This document shows, in pieces, positions 1 through 9,699 of a stretch of 20,404 nucleotides of DNA; the first letter of the stretch is position 1; every line of letters begins with the position of its first letter. The notes under the pieces were generated by a model. The model saw nothing but the letters and a program-made list of their open reading frames with translations, ran no database searches and was not told the DNA's origin. The translations under genes were made by a program, and so were the position numbers. Source of the DNA: Welwitschia mirabilis. Its lineage: Eukaryota; Gnetophyta; Gnetopsida; Welwitschiales. The stretch spans positions 189,851,242-189,871,645 of the forward strand of contig JBOZIK010000001.1 in assembly GCA_051453625.1 (NCBI GenBank), in the 5' to 3' direction.

Positions 1-713
1 ACATACAATCAATGTCTTCTTTTACCTCATCCAATAATTTTGTTCTAACTTCATAATATGATGGAGGTTTAAAATCAAGGCCTGCTTTGTAAATTGCTTG
101 GCACATTTCTTTCATTAAAAGTGAAGAACGAAATGCATTAAGAGGAAGCATACGATAATACCAAAATTCTGCCATTTTTTTCTTTGTTTCATACATGTGT
201 CTCTTCACTGTTGGTGTGTTATACAATGTTTGTTGCACCATTATAGGAGAGAGGCCACTAGTAGATGCTCCACCACTACTGCTTCAACCTGCACAAGCCC
301 TAGCTTGACTAGAAAATAACTCAAAAACTTCTCTAGTCCGCTTCTGAATCCGAGCACATGGGGCAAAAGTGGATGTAGATGAAGCAAGGACATTTTCCTC
401 ATTATGATGAGCCCCTGAGAATTGTTCAGCTGCAACTCTCTTTGCCATTATTTCTTCAAGCTGTCTATTAGCTTTACGTCTTTCATTTTTTCTGCAAGCA
501 TGGCAATGCATTCTTGTACAATTCTTTTGTCACTTGCTGCCTTGGATTAGGACATCTACATACATCATAACCTATAATACCTGCCAGATGATATTTCAAT
601 CGAGTCACCCCTCCAAATATGCTCGTTTCATAGAAGTTGCATATAACTTTTGTTGCTCTAGTTCCAAGCCTGCACCATTGCCATGCTTTGTCCTTCTTCC
701 TCACCATTTTCAA
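1..713 (-). pseudogene. hAT-type transposase relic (BED zinc finger plus start of DUF659-like domain), partial
   Basis: hAT transposases are DNA-binding recombinases that cut and paste class II elements. Reading leftward from an ATG at 711-713, the first ~75 codons match a BED finger: an aromatic WQW segment, a first Cys in VICNF, the signature GGVTRLKYHLAG with its His, and a CRCP segment. The second zinc ligand looks lost, since Tyr stands where CxxC is expected. The frame shifts near 490-511, continues as a basic Lys/Arg-rich linker, and meets an in-frame TGA at 284-286. The same frame then runs open to the window edge and includes PPSYYEVRTKLLDE, typical of the domain that follows the finger in plant hAT-like proteins (DUF659 region). 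The catalytic and dimerisation parts lie beyond position 1. One frameshift, one stop and a lost Cys mark it as dead. An origin as a domesticated hAT gene cannot be excluded from the N-terminus alone. Confidence 0.8.
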
Positions 714-1435
714 TTATAATTCTTTATACATGCCATCAAAATCAACCATTAGAAAAATACGTATGCGATAATGAAATTATAAATATATATGAAACAAATG
801 AAAAACAAAAATACATTAATACATATAAGACACAACAACTATATCACTATATAGCTAGAGAAAAACGGAATTTATACAGATCAATAACAAAAACAGCCAA
901 ACATAAAATATCAAAAGTCTCAGTCTCCATTTACTTATATGCCTCAATTAATATTAGTCTAGAAGGATCTGAGTCATGTGACATTATATTAAGATAGACA
1001 TAAGTGGCACCTGTTTATTTGTCATGTCTTAATTTCTTTTTGGTATCATTTTATTCTAGGATTTCTATCTTAATTCTTAAGTCTGAAATATTGACTTTTG
1101 TTTTGGCTGCCAGCCTACCACAAAGTAGTAAAACATTACATCACTGCTCTTCTTTTCTGGTTAAGGTGTAAGAGCAGGCTGTCCAGGAAGCCTTTGTAAA
1201 TGTCTGAAATATTGACTTTTGTTTTGTTTTAGTGTAAGTTAGCTCAGGTTTTGACATTAATGTTACAATTTTAGATTGAGAAACGTTTTAATTATTTTTT
1301 AATTTCTATTATTGTAAAATGTGGGTCCAAAATGGACTTATAATGTATGCATGTATATTTGAAACTCTCACCAATTCATTCAGCTTCATATGAACAAAAT
1401 TCTCTCTTTACTAACTCCATCCAAAATCCAAATAA
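714..1435. other. AT-rich spacer, no gene recognised
   Basis: I see no convincing coding sequence here on either strand; a plus-strand open frame around 683-997 has low-complexity Lys/Ile/Tyr composition and no recognisable motif. The one structured item is a 25-bp exact direct repeat at 1081-1105 and 1202-1226, annotated separately. This stretch lies upstream of the hAT relic and would hold its promoter or 5' exons, but I can identify neither. Confidence 0.5.
1081..1226. repeat. 25-bp exact direct repeat pair
   Basis: The segment beginning gtctgaaatattgactttt occurs at 1081-1105 and again at 1202-1226, identical over 25 bases, with start points 121 bp apart. The intervening DNA is not obviously repeated. 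It could be the footprint of a small insertion between duplicated sequence, or a slippage product. No known element is recognised. Confidence 0.7.
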
Positions 1436-1677
1436 TGTTGGAAAGTGGAAACTAAACAAAATTCTTATGGTTATGTTTAGTTTCCAATGAAGTTAGTTAT
1501 GAGTCATGTGTAGAATAGGCATAGGTAGTTATAACTTTGTCTCATACTATATGGTGCCTTTATTAGTTTGTTGATATAATATAAATATTTGTAGTCTGTC
1601 AATTATAACAAGAAGATACACTCCTAATAAATACATCTTTGTTGCTTAAAAGCTTTTATCTCTTACATTCTCTCACA
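1436..1677 (+). mobile_element. Possible solo LTR relic (copia-like ends), uncertain
   Basis: The segment opens with tgttggaaag, a common start of copia LTRs, and can be closed at ctcaca, giving TG...CA ends about 242 bp apart. It contains a TATA-like stretch (gatataatataaatat, near 1573-1588) followed by an AATAA-type signal. Flanking pentamers aataa (1431-1435) and aagaa (1678-1682) match at four of five positions, which would be a degraded target duplication. The 3' boundary is not forced by the sequence and no internal region is present, so this remains a candidate. Confidence 0.3.
1446..1486. repeat. Perfect 13-bp inverted repeat with 15-nt loop
   Basis: Arms TGGAAACTAAACA (1446-1458) and TGTTTAGTTTCCA (1474-1486) are exact reverse complements around a 15-nt AT-rich loop. 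It lies just inside the putative LTR start at 1436. It is not followed by a T-run typical of a bacterial terminator and is not near a coding region. In transcribed RNA it would form a stable stem. Confidence 0.85.
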
Positions 1678-2175
1678 AAGAATCTGCTATGCGTCTAATG
1701 AATTTACTTAAAATTTAAAAACTTTGTTCGTCAATTGGCATCTTTAGTAGTCTTGCCTAACAATTTTGCACTTAAAGAAAATTGTGACACTTAGGAGATG
1801 ACATGGGTCCAATAATAAGATGTTCTCCATTGATCCTTGTCATAGACAACCATAACCATTATATTCTGAAGAAAAGAAGCATATAAGAACAATTTCTAAT
1901 TGCATAAATGCAAGAGTGGCTAGTGTTATCCGCAAACTAAATTATATAGAAACAGGATGCCCAAGTATTCAAGATTCAACATACAGTAAGTCAATAACCT
2001 TTTAATACAGCAAGACAACCTGAGAATTCGCTGCAGCGTTGCTGTATTATACGTTGGGGCCCAAAGCTTTGAAGGGAAAAGATGATGAGGACCCGGAATC
2101 ACAAAGTCCAAAGAGGATTTTCAGAAAGAAGGTGCTTGTAAGGTCTACACAGGCTCGTTTCCTCCTGTTCACGCT

Positions 2176-2245
2176 GCCAAATCAGCCTAAGAACTCGCTC
2201 GTTTCTCACCGCCAGATCAGCCTGAGAGCTTGCTCGTTTTTGGAA
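2176..2245. repeat. 35-bp tandem duplication, two copies, diverged mainly by transitions
   Basis: Copy 1 (2176-2210) and copy 2 (2211-2245) abut directly. Over the first 31 bases they differ at five positions, all of them A/G or C/T transitions; the last few bases diverge. The core shared words are atcagcct and gctcgttt. A third gctcgttt lies just upstream near 2153-2160, hinting at an older, longer array. Confidence 0.75.
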
Positions 2246-2314
2246 AAATGTCTGCTGTTTTCGTGCGGAAAAAGGGGTTTCTTTAAGGTGTAGGCACGTG
2301 CTTTTTTGGAAAAT

Positions 2315-2375
2315 GTCGGTGACATGTCGCCGACTTTTTGCATGGCGACTTATCGTCGACTTTTTGAAAAAGTTG
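2315..2375. repeat. Two adjacent GTCGAC-rich palindromes
   Basis: Bases 2315-2334 form a 20-bp palindrome with a single mismatched pair (GTCGG T GACATGTC G CCGAC), the mismatch being what a CpG transition would leave. Bases 2357-2375 form a second hairpin, cgacttttt-g-aaaaagttg, nine pairs with one G/T wobble. Words such as gtcg and cgactttttg recur between them. These could be protein-binding sites in an LTR U3 or simply palindromic relics. Confidence 0.6.
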
Positions 2376-2857
2376 GCCGACATGGCAAAAAATTGCAGAT
2401 GAAAAAAGGGAGTGTCATGCTTTCATAGTCCTTCAATGACTTAAGACAAGAGTGTCTTCTTTCTACATTGATAAGACTTATATACCTTGTAATTTGTGAA
2501 ACAACTAATAAAAACTATCTTTTTAGTGTTTACTTCATGTTTCATCTAGCTCCAGACTTCATATGATTTCCTAGTTCCTATGTCCAAATATTGTGAATTT
2601 AGATAATCTTGGTTCAGACTACCCATGCTCCTTTTGGATATCAAAAGGTCAATATTTTTCATGGTAAATAATTTGACACAAACTGTGGTTTATACAACCT
2701 TATCCTACCATTCTACACCCTTTTTGACTTCAGAACTGGTCATTTCAGCACTTGTTTTGCTCCTTATTTCTATAGCTCCAATTTACAAGGGAGACTGATG
2801 GATTCTTTAGCAGGCTTGTTCAATTATTCATTTCCATCTTCTAGTGTTTTTCCTGAG

Positions 2858-3091
2858 TGTTGTATCTCGTGAACTTGAGGTTAGAGAGGAGAAGAATGAG
2901 AAGAGAATAGAGAAAGAGATAGCGGTGCAAGCTATCACAAACAAAGATTAATGCCTAAAATTATATATAAACAGTGCCTCTAAAATGCAAGCCACTACAA
3001 AGGTCTAGTTTGCTGTCAGACAACTAGTCTCAAATTATGTGTCAAATGTCATCAACTTGTAAAACTCATTAATAAATTCCAACACACAACA
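2858..3091 (-). mobile_element. Solo LTR, 234 bp, copia-like, with 4-bp target duplication
   Basis: The ends are TGTTGT (2858-2863) and ACAACA (3086-3091), a perfect 6-bp terminal inverted repeat of the TG...CA type. The segment is flanked on both sides by TGAG (2854-2857 and 3092-3095), consistent with a target-site duplication. Inside are a TATA element around 2961-2970 and AATAAA near 3071. On the minus strand a pyrimidine-rich CTCTTTCTCTATTC tract lies near the 3' end, as is common in the R/U5 of copia LTRs, so minus is the preferred orientation; the TATA box reads acceptably either way. No internal domain adjoins it, so it is best explained as a product of LTR-LTR recombination. Confidence 0.65.
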
Positions 3092-3928
3092 TGAGAAACA
3101 TGAAAGGAGAGTTTCATTAAGGCATAAATCAAGGATACATGACTTACATTGAGTGGTGGAGCACAAGGATCTCACCCAAAGTCACAAGCAAAGGCAAGGG
3201 ACCTTACTCCCACTCTCTTCCCCTCAATGGCCTTTCTTCCTTGTTCGATACTTTTCTCACTTCGTTAAGGGGTCAAAAAGTAAACGAAGCAAGGACAAGC
3301 CCTTTGCTTTTACAACTTGCAAAATAGTTAGGAAGTTGCCAAACTAGTTACCAAAGCACTGTTACGGTTGCTACTTTCATCGTCAGGTGATTTGCAAGTA
3401 GCAGCATTCTCTGTTTGCGAATGTTGGAGGAGTTGCAGGGTGATGATCAAGTGGCAACGATCTTGCTCCATTAGTATAAGCCTCGTCACTGTGATTGGGC
3501 AACATTCAGGGTTTGCTAGTGTGATCTCGGAGCGATGATGCTGAGTCAAACTTGTTGCCAAGTGCGTTGTTGGGCGATGCATTAGTTGCAAGTGGCAACA
3601 ATGCTATCCAATTCTTGGCAAAGTTTCTGAGTTACTAACTTCACCTTGAAATTCAGTCTGGTTATTCAAAATGTTCTTCCAAGATTCCTAAGCACACTTA
3701 ATTATTACAATTAGTAAATCGCATAGGTTTCATGTTAAATGTTCATCAAAGCCCTCCACTAGGCCTTTGGTAGGCCTTGACAAGGTGGGCTGATTATATA
3801 TAAATGAAACTCTATGGATAGGGGAAAAATAAACTAAAGTAACAAGAAAGGAAAATGTCGTTGAAGAAGTTAAAATCATGTATTAAAGTACTTGTAAAGG
3901 AAGATACTATAGGAGCCAATATTATACA
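3092..3928. other. Region downstream of the gypsy env-position ORF, possible 3' UTR/LTR, unresolved
   Basis: No gene is recognised; a minus-strand open frame at 3328-3591 is short and compositionally odd. Between 3330 and 3610 the words agtggcaa, ttgccaa and gttgcca recur, and the same motif forms a hairpin at 6029-6065 on the other side of the env-position ORF. Near 3790-3800 there is gattatatataaatg, TATA-like when read on either strand. This is where the 3' LTR of the gypsy element would be expected, but I could not match it to the 12.3-13.8 kb region. Confidence 0.35.
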
Positions 3929-5454
3929 TCAAGTTGGAGGAGAGGTAGAAGTAGACATGAAGGTAGGAAGGTTTCCTTGAAAAGGGGCCATAAATGCAAA
4001 TTCCTCTTCTTCCTCCCAAAAAGTTGGTTTGACGACATCCAGATCTGAAGGAGCGATAGTAAGGGACTTCACTCTATTAGAAATAGTGGTTAACTATTGC
4101 TGAATAGTGTCAAACAATGATTTTTGCTGGTGATGGATGGTGTGTGTGGCTTGGCTAAGTCCTCCTCGCACATTGTCCATGCATTGTGTAACATTCGAAC
4201 ACACGAAAGCGAGTTGTAAATCACAGGACTCCCACATATCTGTGATCTGACAATCAATGTGGGCATGGAGGTCCATCATTTGCTCATGAAAATGCTCTCG
4301 TAGGTTCCCCATACGAACCCTCAATGTGCGATACTCATCAGAATGGAATGGTGGTGGAGGTGGAGGTGGAGTTGCTGACGTTGATGGGCCAACTGTGTAG
4401 GGAGAAGGGTCTGTTGTGGATGAAGAGGACGGATGTGCCAGTTCAGGTTCTATACTTGATCCTTTGTGAATCCCTATCTGCTTGAGAGTCTTCATGTTAA
4501 CCATGGAACTAGCAATGAATCCCACATCTATTGGTGGAGGTACGAATTGACAGATCAACCTGTTGATGAGACATGGGTAAGGAAGAAATGTTGGTTTGCC
4601 CTCCTTAGTCAACTCTGCAATGCATGATCGAATAAAGGCTAGGGGAGATTATATTCAGTCTTTTCCTCCAAGACAGCCAAAGCTGGAATCATGAGATGGT
4701 TGGCATGTGATGATGGAATAATGTTTGCTTAAATTGCTATGGCCACAATTTGTTGTCCCTCTGATAGGAGACCTGGTTTTACTCCCTTTGGATCATATAC
4801 CGCAGGATATGTAAGGGGTAGTAGTCTGATTGCTTCCTTTTGTTCCACAAAAGTGCCTGTTAAAGGAAGGAATTTCGGACTTTGCCCATACATTAGCAAC
4901 TCCCGTCCCAAGGTATGAATGCCAACTTTAACTTGGGCCCTTGAAACTATAGAAATTAGAAAATATTTGTTCTCTTCTCGGGCCTTACCAATATTCAAGA
5001 AGAACTCTCTGATTTCATGATCCAGGAATTGACCATTAGCTGATACTATCCATTTCCATCCCATGGCCGTTAGTTTTGCCATCATATTATTGTCTATCTA
5101 TTCCAAAACATTTTCAAAAGATTTTTCTGCGAAGAATTATGCTTTACTGATTGCAGCTTGGTAGGGTTTCTCTTTCTTGTGTGCTTCACGATCTTCCTCT
5201 GGTTGTGCTTGTTCTACTGATTGGGTTTCTAGGAGTTCTTTACGTCCATGATCATGCTCTGTTTCGTGTGTGATAGGAGTTGAAGGTGTAGTTGCCTTGT
5301 GTAAGTGTTTTAGAGCCTTGCTTGAAGAAGAAGCCACTACAAGCACATATGACAAGTCACTTGGCCATGCAATGATAAGAAAGAAATGTTCATATGAAGA
5401 ACCATCATATGCAGATGTTAGTTCTCTCATTATGTGATTACCAAAATATATCAA
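3929..5454 (-). pseudogene. Plant-transposon-type ORF in env position of gypsy element, broken
   Basis: About 500 codons downstream of the gypsy pol on the same strand. The N-terminus is acidic and Ser/Thr-rich. The central part contains WKWIVSANGQF, HEIREFFLNIGKA and, after a stop, a NIIPSSHA segment, resembling the 'putative plant transposon protein' group (PF20167-like) found in Athila-type elements; the match is from memory. The C-terminal part has a proline run (about 4350-4375) followed by a heptad-like segment likely to form a coiled coil, then an acidic WEEEEEFAF tail before the final stop at 3929-3931. It is interrupted by TAA 5137-5139, TAG 5098-5100, TAA 4729-4731, a frameshift near 4650 and TAG 4094-4096. 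I see no signal peptide or membrane anchor, so 'env' describes position only. Function unknown. The true start may lie upstream of 5454 if the transcript is spliced. Confidence 0.6.
4345..4380 (-). repeat. Proline-coding GGTGGA trinucleotide tract
   Basis: A short run of ggtggtggaggtggaggtgga on the plus strand encodes seven consecutive prolines on the minus strand, separating the globular part of the env-position ORF from its predicted coiled-coil tail. Such tracts vary readily in length. Confidence 0.7.
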
Positions 5455-7127
5455 TGCCCTATTCCTCTACTTATTCACTTTTGAAGGATAGACCTAAAAA
5501 AGTCTGACTAAGTCAAAGAGGGAGCAACAAAAGACTGTTATTTGATAAATGTTGCAAGGCACAGGCTAATAGTTTGAATTGTGAACCTTTTCTCTGAGGA
5601 GTAATAAATGTGAAAGGAGTTCTTTGTATCTGTTATCTATCTAGGAATGATTTGAAAATGGATTGAAAAGAAGAATAATAATATTAAGATACAGAAGAGA
5701 AAGGAAGGGGAGAATAAAGGTTATGTAGTGGAACGAGTGGAACAAGGCCACTGATACGCAAAAGAGGGTGCAAATAATATGAAATTTTGTAGAAAAATGG
5801 ACTTACAACTGGAGAGCAATGGAATAAAAATAGAAAACTTCAACATTCATGTAAAAGATCAAAAATATAATGGAGAGGAAGAGAAACTTACTGATATTCT
5901 GTGGAGCAAGTGCTAGATGGATGCTAGAATGTCGCCAGAAGGCTTGCCAAAGCGATTGACTAGAGAACGTGCATCACTGGAATTGTGACGGTAAAGAATG
6001 GTGATGTGGATCTATAAACCCGCGACCCATTGCCACTTCGTCGCTGGGCGACGAGAAGTGGCAATGATTACCTTATTTTGGTGATCTTCGCTTGATGATC
6101 GTGGGGTGACGTTAAGTGGTGACGGAGGGGGTTGCTACATTCGTCATTGTAGCAATGGAATGTAGCGGTGTTCATTGCTACATTAGTTGCTCCAACGATT
6201 GAGTAGGCGATGACAATGGGATGAAAAGAAATCAATACTTCCTAATCATTCAGATCATTCTCCTCCAAATTTGAGACAAATTTTAGGCAACACGCATGAA
6301 TTAATGTGATGGGCAATTTCATAAAGGGTTTTCTTAATTAAGACTATAAACCAAACTAGAAGAAGAACTGTTTATGCTGCCTACTTAGCATGCCTAAATG
6401 TACAAATGGGATTAAGGAGAGATAAGAACAAATACCTTCCAATTTAGTAAGGAATAATCAGCTTGTGTTGATGACAATCTATGTTGATCAAAAGACCTTT
6501 TGAAGTGCTTAGTTAGGTTAGAGTACATGACTTATCAACTCATCATGATCAGGCTTCATCTTTGAGTTAGGTTTGAAAAGATTGGAGGTCCATTGACATA
6601 AGCAACATATTAAGGCTATAGTGTATTACATAAGCATGTTTCCCAAACAAGATGAGATTAAGAACTACCGTGCCTCTGACGAATGCCACACTTTAGCAAC
6701 GTACGTTGGAATTCCTCCTTCGGAGTCAAACCATATCATAAACTCCATAGAGAATGTGGGCTGGGAACCCATCTGTTAAGCATCCATTCACATCCACATG
6801 GCATTCTCGAGACATAGGTGCTGCTTGAGACACACTTTGGTAGATGCTTCAAAGGCTATAAGCACAAGGAGACTTAGTGTACCTTTAAGAAGGTATCTCC
6901 CAAATGATGTTGCTCTTTTTTAAACATGGACACTTCTTAATAACTTGGGATCTAGCTGAAGAGGAGGAGCATGCAAGATCGATTCAAATCTAGGAATTTA
7001 GAGTGGATTGCACTTCCAAGCAAGAAGTGCTTACAATAAGACACCTTTCTTTTCATCGCTCCCTTCTCCATGAATGATGTTTAGGCTAAGGCTAAGTAAT
7101 CCCCTTCTTGCAAGTGGTCAATTAAGT
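5455..7127. other. Spacer between gypsy pol and env-position ORF
   Basis: No coding sequence is recognised in 1.67 kb. On the minus strand the part nearest the downstream ORF (5460-5890) is pyrimidine-rich, like an untranslated leader or intron. A GTAAG near 5890-5894, read on the minus strand, could be a splice donor. The 5930-6230 part is rich in CpG and in agtggcaa/ttgccact words. A spacer of this kind between pol and an env-position ORF is known from Athila-type elements; here it probably holds the subgenomic promoter or a spliced leader, which is an inference. Confidence 0.4.
6029..6065. repeat. Long near-perfect hairpin (16-bp stem with 2-nt bulge)
   Basis: The left arm attgccacttcgtcgc (6029-6044) pairs with the right arm at 6048-6065, which is the exact complement except for two extra bases that would bulge out. 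The loop is three bases. The stem contains CGTCGC/GCGACG and the ttgccact/agtggcaa word that recurs near 3450-3600. It may be a decayed palindromic binding site or a small foldback. Confidence 0.8.
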
Positions 7128-8499
7128 TTAGTTCTTCACTAGGTTGGAATCTTGCCTCAAAGGTTGACTTTTGAAATAACGTTTTAATTGTTGCCCCTTG
7201 ACCTAAAAGGTTCCATTGGAACTATTGTCCTTAATAGAAACAAACCCTTAGGACAAAACTTCAAGGACAATGTAAGGACCCAACCACCTAGACACAAGCT
7301 TATCATGGACCATGCTAGCCTTTGTATGGAATAAAAGTACATATTGACTAGGTTTAGAATATTTCGGCTGAATCTGTTTATCATGGTAGAATTGAGCATG
7401 GCCTTTGGCAATAAATTGACAGTTAATGTCTTTTGTTCTTTTTTCGTTAAGGTGTTGTACTGGGAGAAGGCAATCATAAAGGTTAGACTCTTGATTTGTC
7501 AAACTCAAGGTATGGCAAGTCTTAAATGAATGAAAGCTAAATCTGTTGGAAGCACACAAGAGAATTATGACATGTAGTTTGATAAGACCAAAGTACATCA
7601 TCAAGTTTCAATGCCCAATTCTTATGGGATGAGCTAACATCTTTCTAAAAGGGTTTTCTTGATTTCATGATTAGCATTCTTGACTTGACCATTAGTTTGA
7701 GGATGATAGGCATTGCAACTTGACGTGCAATTCCTACTGGTTACATAAGCTTCCTAAGGACCTGATTAATTTAATGAGTTCATTGGTTGTTGATGATGAT
7801 CCTAGGGAAACCAAATCGAGAAGAGATATGAGATTTGATGAAGTGACAGATAGTTAGAGCATCACTTGTTAGGGTAAGAGTAGCTCCCATCTATTTAGTA
7901 ACATAATCAATAGCTGCAAGGATGTATTTCTTTCCAAAGGAGGGTCCAAAAGCCCTATAAAATCAATTCCCCAACAATCAAAGGGTTCACATTTAGTAAT
8001 GGCTTGGAGTGGCATATCTTGTTTATGGGTCAATTCCTCGAACCTTTGGCAAGACTCACATGTCTTGGCAATTTCGAAAGAAACATGAAAAAGGGAGGGC
8101 CAATAAAAACCAGCATGTAGGATTTTAATCGCAGTCTTCTTTCCACTAAAGTGCCCCCCGGCATACCCCTCCATGACAAAGTTGCAAAATAGTTTGCTGC
8201 TCCCACTTAGGAATGCATCGTCTCATGATCTGATTCTTGCACTTGCAATAAAGAAAAGTTGTAACCCATTCATATTAACCCATCGTATGGAGAAAAGCTT
8301 TTCGTTGAGGAGTCGTCCAAGTAGGAGGTGTTTTACAAGTGACAAGATAGTTAACCACGTCTACATACCATGGGTCAGGGTGTTTTGAATATTGTTTCTT
8401 TAAACTATGAATGAGAAATAAATGTTCATCCGGGAATTCATCTTTAGGTACTAATGGTTCAGATGAGTAAGGTGAAAAAGGTAAGCGGGATACATGATC
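7128..8499 (-). pseudogene. gypsy integrase, broken, catalytic Asp and Glu replaced
   Basis: Integrase inserts the cDNA. The HHCC zinc finger is at about 8180-8050: His in CHGG, His in GGHFSGKK, and CESC. The catalytic core starts with WGIDFIG, first Asp at 7962-7964. The second catalytic position, in the segment after SRFGFPRIII, is Asn (7786-7788), followed at once by a TGA. The third, in PQTNGQV, is Lys (7679-7681) in place of Glu. The C-terminal part is legible at 7604-7248 (HDKQIQPKY, KLVSRWLGPYIVLEV) and ends in VKGQQLKRYF with a terminal TAA at 7128-7130. There are several frameshifts, and a TAG at 7203-7205. Not functional. Confidence 0.8.
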
Positions 8500-8870
8500 A
8501 ACAACAACATTTTCTTTTCCCGTTTTGTCCTTGATTGAGATATTGAACTCTTGGAGTAGTGAGATCCAATGAATAGGATGGACAACCATTGAAGTTTTGG
8601 TCACAAGATAACGTATTGCAAAGTGATCAATATAAATGTTGGTGTGATAACCAAGAAGGCAATGATGAAATTTCTCAAGAGAATGGACAATGGCTAGTAA
8701 GTCTTCTTGAGTAATGGTATTATTAAGTTGACCTGTTGCAAGAGTTTTACTAGTACAAGCTACTACATGAAAGTCTTTTTCCATCTCTCTGTCCTAAAAC
8801 TCCCTGGATTGCATGATCACTCGTGTCACACATTATTTCAATATCTTTTGACTAATCAGGACCAATAAGA
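8500..8870 (-). pseudogene. gypsy RNase H domain
   Basis: RNase H removes the RNA strand of the cDNA hybrid. The domain starts around MCDTSDHAIQGVLGQ (about 8790-8835), with a TAG at 8852-8854 just before it where Trp is usual in the family. After a frame change it continues as SKTLATGQLN, TITQEDLLAIVHSLEKFHHCLLGY and IYIDHFAIRYLV, then WISLLQEFNISIKDKTGKENVVVDHVSRL. The Asp of MCDTSD, a Glu in the LEKF helix region and the Asp of YIDH, which are the expected metal ligands, are present. The broken frame still precludes activity. Confidence 0.75.
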
Positions 8871-9699
8871 ATGGGAGTAGTGAGATCTTCTCCTTGAGTA
8901 TTTGGAAGGCTTCTTGGCATGCATGATTCCACTCAAATTTGACATCTTTCTCCAGAAGGTAATGAATGGGCTTAGATATTTTAGAGAAATTTTGGATAAA
9001 TCGACAATAGAATCCCACATGCCCTAAGAAGGGTTCCAATTGCTTCAAGTTTGTTGGAGGTGCCATTTCCTTTTATGACTTTGATTTTTGAAGGGTCCAC
9101 CTCAATTCCTTTTTTTTGAAAGGATGTGCTGTAGAATAATTCCACTTTGAACCATGAATACACTCTTTTTCCCAACTCAACTTCAACCCTGATTCTATAC
9201 ATCTATTTAGCACTCTTACCAATCTTTTAGAGTTTGGTTGAAGAAATCCCCCCATAAGGAAAAATTATCCATAAAAACCTCTATAAACTCTTCTAACATA
9301 TCAGTTAAAATTTCCACTGCAAAGACCAAAAGGCATTCTTTTGTAAGCATAAGTACCAAAGGGTAAGGTGAAAGTGGTTTATAGATTGATTCACATATGC
9401 AATGGAGACTCGATTGTATCCATTATAGCCATCTAAAAAGTAGTATTATTCATGCTGTTGTAATTGGTCTGGGATTTGACCTAAAAAGGGAAGGGGACAA
9501 TGATCTTTCTTGGTGTGCTTATTAAGCCTTCGAAAATCCATGTAAACCCTCAATTTTCCTTCTTTCTTGGGTACAATGATTAAAGTGCTCATCCACTCAC
9601 TGTCAACTGTGGGATAAATGATATTGGCATCTACTAGCTTAATGATTTCTTCTTTAAAAACTTGTCTTAGTGTAGGGTTCAATCTTCTTTACAGTTGTC
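8871..9699 (-). pseudogene. gypsy reverse transcriptase, broken, active site altered
   Basis: The RT copies element RNA into DNA. The finger region is seen at 9682-9446 with PTVDSEWMSTLIIVPKK and MDFRRLNKHTKKDHCPLPF. The first catalytic Asp survives in FLDGYNGYN (about 9435-9460). The segment that should hold the conserved NAPATFQ motif is missing near 9310-9325, apparently deleted. The catalytic box reads FMDN, with Asn at 9264-9266 where the second Asp is expected, the result of a GAT-to-AAT-type change. The thumb and connection follow at 8833-9066 with LGHVGFYCRFIQNFSKISKPI. At least three frame changes occur. It cannot be functional. Confidence 0.8.

Larger units (their letters stand above)
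1678..2857. other. Spacer with a CpG-rich repetitive island, no gene recognised
   Basis: Most of this stretch is AT-rich and non-coding. Between roughly 2100 and 2400 it becomes noticeably more CpG-rich and carries a 35-bp tandem duplication and two palindromes (separate entries). From about 2405 it reads like an LTR-type promoter segment: a TATA-like cttatatacc near 2478, then aataaaaa near 2508. Several overlapping open frames cross the island on both strands, but their peptides reflect the repeats and match no family I know. Best guess: a fragment of an unclassified LTR. Confidence 0.4.

Noticed and set aside
683-997. Plus-strand open frame of about 100 codons
   Set aside because: Low-complexity Lys/Ile/Tyr/Asn composition in AT-rich spacer, no motif and no family resemblance.
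2039-2383. Overlapping open frames on both strands
   Set aside because: They are produced by the tandem repeats and palindromes; the peptides repeat with the DNA and match nothing known.
3328-3591. Minus-strand open frame of 87 codons
   Set aside because: Thr/Ser/His/Gln-rich, lies in the motif-repeat area, has no conserved segment.
3929-5454. A true retroviral envelope protein
   Set aside because: No signal peptide, no membrane anchor and no furin-type site seen; the name env-position is used for location only.
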